This document shows positions 37,584-46,772 of a DNA stretch of 64,000 nt, in pieces. The notes under the pieces were generated by a model. That model was not told the DNA's origin and did not search any database. It saw only the letters and a program-made list of their open reading frames with translations. The stretch is taken from positions 2,542,001 through 2,606,000 of the forward strand of contig OY723241.1 of assembly GCA_963210315.1 (NCBI GenBank), given 5' to 3'. Origin of the DNA: Rhynchopus euleeides. Lineage: Eukaryota; Euglenozoa; Diplonemea; Diplonemida; Diplonemidae. A program made the position numbers and the translations under genes. Positions within the stretch are counted from its first letter, which is position 1; every line of letters starts with the position of its first letter.

Positions 37584-38323
37584 TTATTCATTCTGGCGAT
37601 GTCTCAGTGGAGAAGAGAAGACCTGCGCGTCAGACATAACCGAACTCAGCGCTGGAGACATAGGGGTCGAAGGAGGACACACAAAACCCTTGTTGTTTGT
37701 TGGAGCAGTGCTACCCCTCGTGAAGGGATCCGCTTTCTGCAACGTAGTATTTATCCACTTGAACTCCAACTGCCCTTTTGCCTCCAACGCCACTCTCAGT
37801 AAAAACGCCAGGATCTCATTAGCCAGAGCATTTTTGCTGTGTGATGCTTTGCAGCTTGCCACCACCGACGAGTTGTCTATCCACAACGTTAACTTCTTTT
37901 CCGGTGCAAACTGGCGCATCCAACACACTGCAACTGCGACCGCCACAAATTCCTTTAAAAATATGTGCAATTCGTGCATACGGGGTCCGAACGTGTTGTA
38001 TACCACCATATCTGGGGTTAATACCGCCCACATTTCCGATGACGCATCTGTCCAGATCTCGATGTCTTCGAGAACCGGAGGAGGGTAAATCCACTCATTC
38101 AGGTGAACCATGTTACTCACTTCTTTCAGGGAGTTCACAGCAGGCTGACTCACCATGAATGGTTTATCCCAACCCCCTTCCTCAGAAGTCACAAATGCCG
38201 CCACCTCCCTGAACAGGTTCAACACCTGTGGTGCAAAACACAAGGGAGTCCATGACGCAAAAAGGAACCAGATGAAACCCCCACAGATCCGTGCCACCTC
38301 CCTTGCTGTTACTTCATTCCGTA
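37584..38323 (-). pseudogene. DIRS RT-RNase H gene, 3' part (RNase H)
   Basis: Continuation of the reverse transcriptase gene beyond the inserted transposon. After the linker GGFIWFLFASWTPLCF, conserved in DIRS-type polymerases, it carries RNase H acidic residues in WTDASS, KEFVAVAV, WIDNSSV and the closing KADPFTRG. It lies in the same frame as the segment at 41790-42796 once the transposon and one TA are ignored. It has no ATG near its start, so it is not an independent gene. The tail after TRG is short and serine-rich. Confidence 0.85.
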
Positions 38324-38485
38324 CACGGTGGACTCCAGCGGCCCTAGCGGGAGTCTGGGAGCGGGAGTCTGAGAGGGTGTCAAAGACTCCCGCTAGCGGG
38401 AGTCTATACTCCCGCTAGGGGGAGTCTGACTCCCCCTAGCGGGAGTCTTTTCACCTATTTTCATCCATTTTTCCCATGATATAGT
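38324..38485. repeat. Left terminal inverted repeat and subterminal palindromes
   Basis: The outer 18 bp match the right end exactly. A divergent segment follows, then palindromic GACTCCCGCTAGCGGGAGTC and relatives (ACTCCCGCTAGGGGGAGTC). The innermost portion, CTTTTCACCTATTTTCA...CATTTTTCCCATGATA, pairs with the right arm. Repeated palindromes are plausible binding sites for an element-encoded protein. Confidence 0.85.
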
Positions 38486-38589
38486 TACAGTCTACTGGCG
38501 TGGGGGGTAAAATCATGCGGGGGGAAGGTGGAAGAGGGATGGGGAGGGGCTTGTTTTGCTTCTGTCAGTTTCCCCGGACTCTGGACTAC

Positions 38590-40350
38590 CTACCTATCCT
38601 CCTGGTAGCGGCTGCACCTGCGGAGGTGAGCGGTTAGAATTTGAGGTGTCAAAGTGCGGCCGTCGCCTGTCGTAGTTGTGTTACACCTTGGGCAAGACAA
38701 ACCATCCTGCAGGCTTTCCTCATCTTCTTCGTCAGAACTGTCATCCCCCTCCTGCTGTGCGCGTTGGTCAAGCGTGCTCAAAGTCGCCTCGGATGACACG
38801 AATGGTGTGAAAGTCGCCCCCAGCGGGATTGGCATTTTGCACAAGCAGAGCGATAATTTGCGGTGTCCTTCGGGGAACCGGAACAGGAAGTAGGGCGCGC
38901 TGCTGGGTTCAACGAAGTCCTGTGTGTTGCAGTGCACAAACCCCTTCTGCAGCTGTGTCAACTGTGTGCAAAGAACATACACAGCCAATCTATGAGCGTG
39001 TCGGGTGTGCAGACACGGACACAGAATGACTTCTCTATACCCGAGGATCCCGTCCTGCGACAGGTGCGCAACCTTCCAAGGCATGCTCGATTCGCGCCGC
39101 TTCTCTTCTGCCATTGCAAGATCTCTCTCGTAAGTTGCGGAGCTGGCGATTGTAACGGCATCTTTCTTGCGATGTCCGTTCTCTGCTTCTTCAAATTCGT
39201 CGTTGTTCTGCAGAGGCACTGCATCTTCTGGAGCCCACCAATGATGGAGACTGTGTACGTAGGCATTGCGCGTTGATCCCTTTTCGGCATGCTCCATCAA
39301 CCAGTGAAATATATGCCCTGAGATCCGAGCACGCAAGAAGGGAATCCGGGCTGACTCATCCTTGCATCCCCAGAAGCGCCAGGGGATGTCTGCATACCGG
39401 AAATGCATGAGGTCTGCAAGGGAGACAAAGAGGTAGCGGAACAAGCCCTTGTAGGTGGTGTCCTGTGACATGGCAAGCACGACCTTCCGGAACTGAGCAC
39501 CTGTCCCATTCTGCGACACATTCAGTGCAAGGTTTGTACAGGTCTTGTCGAATATTTTTTTTGTTGTCTCATCCAGTACCCTGATCAGCCGCATGGCGAG
39601 CCCCTTGCAGTCATGGAGTGCTGGGGTGACGTAGCGGGCATTGGGAAGCACACCTGCCAAGAGGGAGGGGTAGCCAGCCTCTTTCATCTCAGAGAGAGTC
39701 AGGTGCGGGTATCGATGCACCTGTTGATACCAGCGTTCTTCTGGGATGTCGCACAGTGAGCATCGGTGCCCTCGCCCCCCGCATCGCCTCATTGTTGCCC
39801 ACTGCTCAGCATGGTCGGCGGTTATTCTTGCTATGGACACACTCGCGACATGCACCCCTCGGAAGATTTTCGCTTTGTGCAGCCTCATGATCTGTTGCAG
39901 CAACGCGTGATTTTGGAACAGCTTGTGATCACCTTTCGGAAGGTCTGAGAAAGTAATACCCGGCGCAGTCATCGTGTTTTCGGGATTGATGACCCCGAGA
40001 GACAGACGGACACGTGCGTTATCGGAACGTAATGAATTACGTGGCGTGTATCCGTCCGTGTACATGACGCCGAGAAGTGGCACGCTACACTGCATTGTCG
40101 ATGATTCTCCCGCCTCTTCTTCGAGGAACTCAAATGCCCCGAGCAAACCACGGGAAAGGCGCCATTCAACACGTTCGCAGGCAGGCTTCTCCATTTCGCG
40201 GAGTCGCTTTCGTGACACACCCAGGTTCTCACCAACACGCTCCTTATGAAGCTGGTTGACCTTGGCGAGTGTCCGTTGAGACATCCGAAGGGCATGCCGG
40301 TTGGCAGCAAGAGTCTCCCCGACACTCTTCGCTTCATTTGCATTCGACAT
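38590..40350 (-). CDS. Candidate DDE transposase of the two-gene transposon
   Basis: A 586-residue protein. Start choice: the ATG at 40350 (MSNANEAKSVGETL); the frame is open to 40437 but adds only low-quality residues. Features in order: a basic N-terminal helical region (about 1-80); YTDGYTPRN with a possible first catalytic Asp; ITADHAEQW followed by GGRGHRCSLCD, resembling the second Asp and Cys-x2-Cys pattern of CACTA- and KDZ-type transposases; PALHDCKGLAMRLIRVL, resembling their H-D-x-x-x-G helix; an acidic stretch (DDSSDEEDEE); and a C-terminal C-x2-C...H-x3-C finger (CPRCN...HLRRC). The family assignment comes from pattern recall and is moderate. Recombination at the terminal repeats would be its role. 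Confidence 0.65.
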   Translation of the reverse strand: MSNANEAKSVGETLAANRHALRMSQRTLAKVNQLHKERVGENLGVSRKRLREMEKPACERVEWRLSRGLLGAFEFLEEEAGESSTMQCSVPLLGVMYTDGYTPRNSLRSDNARVRLSLGVINPENTMTAPGITFSDLPKGDHKLFQNHALLQQIMRLHKAKIFRGVHVASVSIARITADHAEQWATMRRCGGRGHRCSLCDIPEERWYQQVHRYPHLTLSEMKEAGYPSLLAGVLPNARYVTPALHDCKGLAMRLIRVLDETTKKIFDKTCTNLALNVSQNGTGAQFRKVVLAMSQDTTYKGLFRYLFVSLADLMHFRYADIPWRFWGCKDESARIPFLRARISGHIFHWLMEHAEKGSTRNAYVHSLHHWWAPEDAVPLQNNDEFEEAENGHRKKDAVTIASSATYERDLAMAEEKRRESSMPWKVAHLSQDGILGYREVILCPCLHTRHAHRLAVYVLCTQLTQLQKGFVHCNTQDFVEPSSAPYFLFRFPEGHRKLSLCLCKMPIPLGATFTPFVSSEATLSTLDQRAQQEGDDSSDEEDEESLQDGLSCPRCNTTTTGDGRTLTPQILTAHLRRCSRYQEDR

Positions 40351-40553
40351 GGTTCGATGGCATGGGTCTTGAAAATACCCCCTGTGACACCTGTGAGAGC
40401 GAGTGTGAGTGGAGCCGAATAAGGTTGCAACACACACACCACGTCAGATGTAGCCAAGCGAAAAAACTGTCGATGTTTTGGAGTGTGGGGTTTGTGGCTT
40501 CCATGACAGTCTGATCATTCAACTTCCGCAGGCTGATGCACAGCCAGCTTCCC

Positions 40554-41555
40554 TCAGAGGGTGTCCATGTCGTCCTCCTCCACTGTGATGGCCTGCGGGA
40601 TGCTCGGAGGGGCTTCTTCCTCTGTGTCGGGGACCTCAGGCTGTGCGAGGTCGATCCCCAGCAGGTGCTTGTACCTCCCCACGGTGGAGGTGTTGGCCTG
40701 GCCTGAGCCGGTCACCGTGGCGCGGGGCTGTTCCAAAGGAACGGTGACCTTCCACAGGGCCAACTGCCCCTCCACCTGCTCGCAGGTGATGGGCTCGCCA
40801 TCGGCAGGGCTCCTGGGGAGGAAATAGGTGGCGGTGTATGTGCCGCTGGGGATTGTCGAACCCTCGTGGACCACGCGAAGACACGTCAGCGACACCTGCA
40901 GGCCTGTCACTGAAAACTCAACCCGGGTCAACAGCCCCTCGAGCATCACCACATGCACGTTGGCTGCCCCAGGCAACGGGGTGACCACCGGGAAGTGCTG
41001 CATCACATTCTTCGTCGTAGTATCCTCCTCCTGCTGCACGGCAGTGTACACGTTGTTCATCTCGACCTCCTTGTAGGCCGGGGCAAGCGCAGCAAGGACC
41101 CGCTGGTACAGCGGATTCTTCTTGTGGCCCTCCTCCGCCCAAGCCAAGGGCATCTTTGGCTTGAGGGTGACACCCACCAACTTGGTGTCTTGCACCTTCC
41201 CGCGCTTCACCTCAACCCTGTAGGTGGCGGGGAGGGTGCCGTCCTTCTGCATCATCTCGACCTCCCTCACAGCGAGCTTGTCCATGTCAGGGAATACGGC
41301 GGTGATGGCGTTGGCCACCTGGGGGCTGTGCTTGTTGATCTCCTTGCCGGTCAACACCGTTGCTAGGAGCCTTCTAATGGATCCCAGTGTCAGCACACTT
41401 CCCCCTTTTTTAACGAGGAAGGCCGTGCAAAAATCAGCCACAATGTTCGTCGCCTCCGCAGCCTCGGGACTCTCTGCGCTCTTCTTCTTCTTACTCGACT
41501 TCGCCGCCGGCTTCGCTGCCACCTTCACTGCCGGCTTCGTTGTCGTCTTCCCCAT
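40554..41555 (-). CDS. Lysine/alanine-rich accessory protein of the DNA transposon
   Basis: A 333-residue protein that I do not recognise by family. The N-terminus (MGKTTTKPAVKVAAKPAAKS then KKKK) looks like a histone H1-type basic tail suited to DNA contact. The middle is a globular alpha/beta region and the C-terminus is acidic (DTEEEAPP, EEDDMDTL). It lies within the same inverted repeats and on the same strand as the transposase, about 200 bp upstream of its start. By analogy with two-gene CACTA elements, it may bind the palindromic subterminal repeats. Another possibility is a captured host gene. Confidence 0.6.
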   Translation of the reverse strand: MGKTTTKPAVKVAAKPAAKSSKKKKSAESPEAAEATNIVADFCTAFLVKKGGSVLTLGSIRRLLATVLTGKEINKHSPQVANAITAVFPDMDKLAVREVEMMQKDGTLPATYRVEVKRGKVQDTKLVGVTLKPKMPLAWAEEGHKKNPLYQRVLAALAPAYKEVEMNNVYTAVQQEEDTTTKNVMQHFPVVTPLPGAANVHVVMLEGLLTRVEFSVTGLQVSLTCLRVVHEGSTIPSGTYTATYFLPRSPADGEPITCEQVEGQLALWKVTVPLEQPRATVTGSGQANTSTVGRYKHLLGIDLAQPEVPDTEEEAPPSIPQAITVEEDDMDTL

Positions 41556-41649
41556 TTTTGTGAATCAGGTCTGCGAGCTGGGATGGGTGGAAACGTCCGT
41601 TTGGTGTGTGTGTGTGTGGCTGTACTTCAGTGACGAGTGCCACATTGCA

Positions 41650-41789
41650 TAGGTATCATGGGAAAAATGAGTGAAAATAGGTGAAAAGACTCCCGCTAGG
41701 GGGAGTCAGACTCCCGCTAGCGGGAGTTGGACTCCCCCTAGTTGAGACTCCCGAAAAGGGTTACCCTACCCCCGCTGGAGTCCACCGTG
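41650..41789. repeat. Right terminal inverted repeat and subterminal palindromes
   Basis: Ends with CCGCTGGAGTCCACCGTG, the exact complement of the left end. Inside it are TATCATGGGAAAAATGAGTG, a TGAAAATAGGTGAAAAG block and two or three GACTCCCGCTAG palindromic units, mirroring the left arm. Confidence 0.85.
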
Positions 41790-42796
41790 TAACCTCGGAG
41801 AGCACAAACGGGCCCATGCCTCGGACTCCAGAAACTTTTTGGTCCAGGCGGGGTCAGGACGGAAGCGTGTATTGATTAAATCAAACAACAAGCCAATTGC
41901 CACAAACTGTTGACTTGCTGTTCCATAATCAGCCTGCTTCTTCAGTTCCACCCCCACCTGTCTGCACCGGCCCACCAGCAGTTCATGTCTCGAGGAGACC
42001 TGCTCGCGCGACATGCCCAAGCAAATGAAGTTGTCCACCCACACTTCCCCGTGTTCCTCCGGGAGCAAGGTGCGAGCAGTGTGCTGCGCAATGCTGGGGG
42101 CCCAACTCCATCCCATGGGCATTACTTTCATAACGAAAGTTTCATATTCATTTCTTTCATTTGCAAGTTTTACTCCAAAAAAAGCAGAGATTTCGGGAGC
42201 CAACGGGAACTGGTAAAAGAAACTACGGGCATCCTCCTGGATGCACCACTTTGCAGTGAGCACCCTCAAGGTAAAGTCCCGTAGGCGAGGGAGAAACATG
42301 GGAATCGGTCTGGCCATTATAGCATTCAACTTGCGACCATTCGTGACCAGACGAGCATCACGCCCTGAAGCCTTCGGCACCGTGAACACTCCCAGCACCA
42401 GATGTACCGGTCCCGGGGGGGATGCCAATACTTCCTGGCTGAGAAGTACTTTTTTGTGCCGGAGCATGTGCTTGGAAGTCGCACGCTTCCACTTCGGGTG
42501 CTGCCAATCCACTCCTTCCACAAACTGAGAACAACAAGTCTCCAGGCACGTGAGCATTTTTATTAAGAACGGGAGAACAGGGTGATGGGGCAACTGTAAA
42601 AGAGCGTCATAGCAAATACGGGAGAGAGAAATATCCGCCAGGGGCAGGTTCAAAACTCTTTTCTGCGGGACTGTAATCCGCATGGAGGGGTCCCTGGAAT
42701 AGGGTTCCACTCCCCCAAGGATGGATATACCCTCCCCGTAAAGAGGAGCAATGTCCGGACCCCCATCCTCCACAACCTCAGGAGCATATGCTACCC
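41790..42796 (-). pseudogene. DIRS RT-RNase H gene, 5' part (reverse transcriptase)
   Basis: Reverse transcriptase of DIRS type. Visible motifs: RLVTNGRKLNAI, CIQEDARSFFYQFPL, FVMKVMPMGWSWAPSIAQ, and VWVDNFICLG at the catalytic box. The box reads VDN rather than the usual x-DD; this may be normal for the subgroup or a defect. The frame is broken after SEAWARLCSPR by the transposon and continues at 38323. The start is unresolved: the frame runs on upstream over the recombinase gene, and the first in-frame ATG after that overlap is at 42683. Reinitiation or frameshifting from the recombinase gene is possible. Confidence 0.85.
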
Positions 42797-43702
42797 CTAT
42801 CTGGGCACCCCCGCGTTTCCTTGCACGGTGCTCAGGGCCAGCATCTCCGAGAGCTCCCTCGACCTCCTGGCTGCAGGTAGCTCCCCCAAAGGGAGGTAAT
42901 GTAAGAGGCTCTCCACCGACGAGTGGCGTGAGAGCTTTACAATATCCTCCAACTCCACCCCCTGTCTCAACAGGGCAGTGAGCGCGCCCCTCCTGATCGA
43001 GTGGGCGGAAAAACGAGGATGCACAGCCTTCACGGCCTGAGTGATAGCCTGGTGGGTAAATGGAAAGATTTTCTGGTTGGGGGAGGCACTGTGTCTCAAC
43101 AAATCGAGGAGCACCACCGAATTCGGCTCGAGGTGCAGTATCGTTGTCGTCCCCTTTCTGAAAGGGTCCGACTTCGTCCCCGACCAGTCCACCACAATCC
43201 CCCCCTGAACCACCTGCACCCTTTCCCACACCAGACTCCTCACATCGTCCCCCCTTGCCGCCCCCGCCCACATTATCTCCAAAGCGAGGCGCATCAAGGG
43301 GGAGGGGGACAGGGCAATCGCCTGCAGTAGCTCCTCGATGGAAATTGGAGGAGCCTGCTTGACAGGTCGTCTTGCCCCCCCACGAAGCAGAGAACGTTCC
43401 ACATCCTTCAACACCGGAGGAGTGGGGGAGGAGAGGAGACCGCATCGGGAGAGTGTCGCCTTCAACGCTTGCAGGTACTGCAGCGCCGAAGCATTCGACA
43501 GCCCCTCCGTTCGCTTTGTCGCCAGAAACAAAACGATGAGCTGAGGAATGGAGCACGGGCCCTCCATTTCCTCCCATCCCTGACGAAACAGAAAAAACTG
43601 GCGGGACACTGACGAGTACCCCTTCCATGTCGACTCGGCCAGGGCCCCCCGCAGCATGGACTGCGCCTCCTGCTCCACTTCCTTGCGGAACTGGCGAGTC
43701 AT
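42797..43702 (-). CDS. DIRS tyrosine recombinase
   Basis: A 301-residue integrase of the phage-type tyrosine recombinase fold, expected to insert the circular DNA copy. Catalytic residues are visible in order: Arg in AGAARGDDVRSL, a Lys region (WSGTKSDPFRKG), H-x-x-R in AHSIRRG, His in LSRHSSVESL and the nucleophile Tyr in LLHYLPLG. The N-terminal half is the usual helical core-binding domain (ALAESTWKGYSSVSRQFFLF). The start is the first ATG (MTRQFRKEV); the frame is open further upstream. It overlaps a long open frame in the RT register on the same strand, which over this stretch is only a shadow. Confidence 0.88.
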   Translation of the reverse strand: MTRQFRKEVEQEAQSMLRGALAESTWKGYSSVSRQFFLFRQGWEEMEGPCSIPQLIVLFLATKRTEGLSNASALQYLQALKATLSRCGLLSSPTPPVLKDVERSLLRGGARRPVKQAPPISIEELLQAIALSPSPLMRLALEIMWAGAARGDDVRSLVWERVQVVQGGIVVDWSGTKSDPFRKGTTTILHLEPNSVVLLDLLRHSASPNQKIFPFTHQAITQAVKAVHPRFSAHSIRRGALTALLRQGVELEDIVKLSRHSSVESLLHYLPLGELPAARRSRELSEMLALSTVQGNAGVPR

Positions 43703-44108
43703 GGCAGGGGGCTTCCACCTTGGCCGTCCCACCCCCACACTCACAAGCCCTCAAGACTCTTGAAGCGGCCTGACTATTTAGTGTCTTCGTCGCAGCAAGG
43801 GGGCGATATATACCACCCTTTTTATTGATTTCACGTGTCAGTGTTTGACTTTTTCGCAACTTCATTTCTTCCTTTTTCTCCCTCTCCAACCCCACCCGTG
43901 ACACCACCAGGGTTTAGCTAGCCCTGGTCCGATTATCCCCGGTTCTTCGCTGAAGAGACGCGGCCGGGGGGAGGGGTACGAAGAGTACGCGTCGAAACCG
44001 GTGTCACGTCGTGTTGGGGAATCCTTCGGGAGTGCGATACTGAAGGGGAGGTGCTACTGCCCGTGCAGGGCGACACCGCCTTAAAACTTTATAACCACAC
44101 CCCCACAC

Positions 44109-45206
44109 TCACTTCTTCCCCCCTTTGCCCCCTTTGCCCCCTTTCCCGTTGTTCTTGGGGTGGTGGGGTTGATGCCGAAAGGAGTGGTGGGATGGGGGGG
44201 AAAACTGCACTTGAGGCTTTCGTATCCCCTCCCCCGCCCTCAACCCATCCCGGAGAAAATCCGGCAGCTCGGTCTGGCCGCACATTCGATCCTCGATCTT
44301 TTGTGCGGCAGCCCAGTTGCCGGTGGCCATTCCCTCCTGGAGGGCCGCGAGCCGACCGACCTTCAGTCGGGCCAGGTGCTCCCAGTCGCAAATGGCCTCC
44401 TCCAGGGAGGTCCACATACCGCTGCGGCGCACCATAAACCCGACCTCGCGGAAGCGAGCCCTGGCTTCTGCTTGTGCCGCAGCGGCCGCGGGGGTGCGAC
44501 GGGTATTTCCGGGGGGATCCAGGGACGCAAAGAAAGATTGGAAGGCCCCCACCGCCGCCTCCCGTGTCCCGAAGTCCATCTCCTTCCACCTTGCGGGATC
44601 GAGAGCGGGATTCGTGGAGGGGGCGGGGGCGGGGTCCGAAGCAAGAGGGGGGGGGCCCTGGTTACCCAAACCCCCCGAAGAAGAAACACTACTCCCCCCA
44701 TTCATCTCCCCCAGCAGCCTCGCCGCCGCCACCAGGAGCTCGGGGGTCACCCCCCCCGTCTGGCCCGCCGGGCCTGCCGCCGTCGCTGCCGCCGAAGATG
44801 ACGCCGCCGCCGATGCTGCCAAGGACAGAGAGGGCACACCCCCCAACACTGGGGGAGGGATCGGCTGGGGGACCTGCGTTTGAGGGACGGCAGTCGCCTT
44901 CGCCACCGCCGCCCCCACCTCCGCCGCAATAAGGGCCTGGAGGCTCGGGGACATCCCGGCCGGGGCCCTGCGCCGCTTCTTCCGGAGAGGGGAGTGGTTC
45001 TTCCCCGTAGGGGAGCCTGCCACTGCCGGCGCCTCCCGCTCCTCTACGATCTGCTTCCCATCCTGCCCCTCATCCGACTCATCATCCTCCGCCTCCTCCT
45101 CGCCGTCGTCCTCATCCCCCCCCTTCAAAGCAGCTGCTTCCTCCTCAGCCGCCTGTTTCAGGGCAGCTTCCCTTTCCGCCTTCTTCTTCTGGGTCTGCGT
45201 CGGCAT
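44109..45206 (-). CDS. DIRS gag-like protein
   Basis: A 365-residue protein at the first position of the DIRS element, where gag is expected. It opens with a charged coiled-coil-like segment (KKKAEREAALKQAAEEEAAAL), then an acidic stretch, a basic patch (RKKRRRAP) and an alanine/serine/proline-rich linker. A more ordered C-terminal part follows (ARFREVGFMVRRSGMWTSLEEAI...), ending in a basic GGKGGKGGKK tail. No zinc knuckle is seen. The assignment rests mainly on position. The frame is open to 45284, into the A1 repeat, but the ATG at 45206 starts the protein-like part. Confidence 0.65.
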   Translation of the reverse strand: MPTQTQKKKAEREAALKQAAEEEAAALKGGDEDDGEEEAEDDESDEGQDGKQIVEEREAPAVAGSPTGKNHSPLRKKRRRAPAGMSPSLQALIAAEVGAAVAKATAVPQTQVPQPIPPPVLGGVPSLSLAASAAASSSAAATAAGPAGQTGGVTPELLVAAARLLGEMNGGSSVSSSGGLGNQGPPPLASDPAPAPSTNPALDPARWKEMDFGTREAAVGAFQSFFASLDPPGNTRRTPAAAAAQAEARARFREVGFMVRRSGMWTSLEEAICDWEHLARLKVGRLAALQEGMATGNWAAAQKIEDRMCGQTELPDFLRDGLRAGEGIRKPQVQFSPPSHHSFRHQPHHPKNNGKGGKGGKGGKK

Positions 45207-45285
45207 TGTCGGGGATGGGGAAGAGGGGGAGCGGGTGGGGTGTTGTGTAGAAGAGCCGATAATTTTCGTCGATCGCGAGAACACC

Positions 45286-45365
45286 CCACACGCCTGTCAT
45301 GAAGTGTGTGGGAAGTTCTGCAAGGATCTGCACTGGCACAGTTTCCTGCGTTGTTGCACAACTCT
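45286..45365 (-). repeat. DIRS split repeat A1 (80 bp)
   Basis: Identical to 37061-37140 and followed outward by CAAAA. The 37 bases on its inner side (45249-45285) also resemble the end of the B repeats, with a few changes (GATAATTTT for GAAGGGTATT). Confidence 0.9.
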
Positions 45366-45370
45366 CAAAA

Positions 45371-46280
45371 GCGCCCTATCACTTCACAGCTACAACCGCT
45401 CTGATGAATTTCCTTTTGTTTGTTGCGTTGACGCTTCTACACACATAACCCTGAACTGATCACACCCTGAGCCTGATGAAGGGTGGGGTTAGTGTATAGA
45501 GCACGTTTGGTTGCAGCTGTGGTGGGGCGCTTTCCGCTCACACGAGTGTGCTTAAAAAAAAAAAGAAACATCAACCCCAAGAGAGAAGGGCCACCCCCGC
45601 CCGCGCAGGGTTTTGCGCAGGCACCGTGCGCCCTCTCTCTCCAAACAGTGCAGCTGGGCGGCTCTGCTGAGCTTCCACAGCTGTGGCTACACTACCCCAA
45701 AAAGAATTATCAAACACGAAGGCAAGGCGTGAGGCATGCCCCTCCCCAGCCCACTGAATAATGGAACCCCAGCAGGGAAAAGAGCTTTTCTCCTGCAATT
45801 GGCAGCAGATAGCTCCCGAATCCGCCGCGTTGTAGAAGTGATAGAAAATAAACGCGCGATGTGACCACAGGGCGGCCCCATAAATTCGGTACTACTTCTC
45901 TTTTGGCAACGTCTCCGCAGTGGCCAAAACCGGCCGCAGGTTTCTCCGGAAAACCTGGCCTAAAGGGACCCCTCCCTCCTGTGGTTTCACCGGGTCTTAT
46001 TTGTGTGGTGGAACGAACAATAACAAATCTCCTCTTTTACTAGGGTTTCCCGGCAGAAGAACTGCCGCTGCTGGTGTCAAAGCCTCGACTCTGTGTCAAA
46101 ATGTGTCAACACCGAAGGCGTGACCAGGCTGAGGCACCGTTCTGCACATGGGATCGAGCTGCCACTGGCCGTATGATATACTGATGCGCACCCCGCCGTG
46201 TCGTGTCGGTGAGAGTTTACAGGCGACACATGCGTACGTTGTGTTCACCGTGCTCTCTGAGACTCACTTTCTTTCTGCGT
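45371..46280. other. Non-coding stretch between DIRS and mariner-like elements
   Basis: No supported gene. It contains one inverse copy of a recurrent GTAGAAGCGTCAACGCA motif (45424-45442) and A-rich and GA-rich runs. The rest is unremarkable. Confidence 0.4.
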
Positions 46281-46772
46281 TACAGTGCCACAGAAAAGTT
46301 TCGAACACGATAAATTATAAGATAATTTTAAGTTTTAAGACGAAAATCGCGCTTCGCGAAAAATTTTAAAACATTCTTTTGTTCAATACTTTGTTTCAAA
46401 TTCAAGGATCTTTGAACGATTTGAACGATTTTTGGCCGTGCTCGTAGCATTCCCCGTTGAGGGGGTCGCTATTTCGTGTTCTCCTGGCCGCACGGAGGCA
46501 TTGCCTTACGTCGCCTCTTCCTCTTTTCCTTTGGTGGTGTGTTGGTCTGGCACAGAGGGCGGGACCGTGCTGATATGCACAGTGACGACTCTCCCTTTTG
46601 TTTTGTGCCCGCCTCCACCGAGATTCGGCTGATGCCTCTCAGACTGGGGGCGGGCGGTCGCCGACGCTGACGCGCCTGGCGGCCTGTGGTAAGTGACGTG
46701 GGGCTGGGATGGGGGGGGGGGGGTGCTGGGGGGTCGGGCCGAAGCCCTTGTTCTCTGATGATGTTATTTGGT

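Larger units (their letters stand above)
38324..41789 (-). mobile_element. Two-gene DNA transposon with TA target duplication
   Basis: The 3466 bp element is bounded by perfect 18 bp inverted ends, CACGGTGGACTCCAGCGG. Both sides are flanked by TA (38322-38323 and 41790-41791). Inside the ends lie several copies of the palindrome GACTCCCGCTAGCGGGAGTC and a further inverted match reading TTTTCACCTATTTTCA. It carries two minus-strand genes, a transposase candidate and a lysine-rich protein. The CAC terminus, TA duplication, subterminal repeats and second gene point towards the CACTA/Mirage/Chapaev group, but the family is not settled. It sits inside the RT-RNase H gene of the DIRS element. Confidence 0.88.
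36983..45370 (-). mobile_element. DIRS-like (PAT/Ngaro-type) retrotransposon, interrupted by a DNA transposon
   Basis: Read on the minus strand, the order is A1 (45365-45286), gag-like gene, tyrosine recombinase, RT-RNase H, then B1 (37218-37141), A2 (37140-37061) and B2 (37060-36983). This A1-genes-B1-A2-B2 arrangement of split direct repeats is the hallmark of PAT- and Ngaro-type elements, which integrate through a circular intermediate. Both outer edges carry CAAAA (36983-36987 and 45366-45370), the likely crossover sequence, with no longer target duplication. Total length is 8388 bp; subtracting the inserted transposon leaves about 4.9 kb. The gene order gag, recombinase, RT fits PAT better than DIRS1. 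Confidence 0.88.

Noticed and set aside
42797..43907. First 370 residues of the long frame that ends in the DIRS reverse transcriptase
   Set aside because: It lies over the recombinase gene in another register and has no protein-like content; only the part after about 42796 matches reverse transcriptase.
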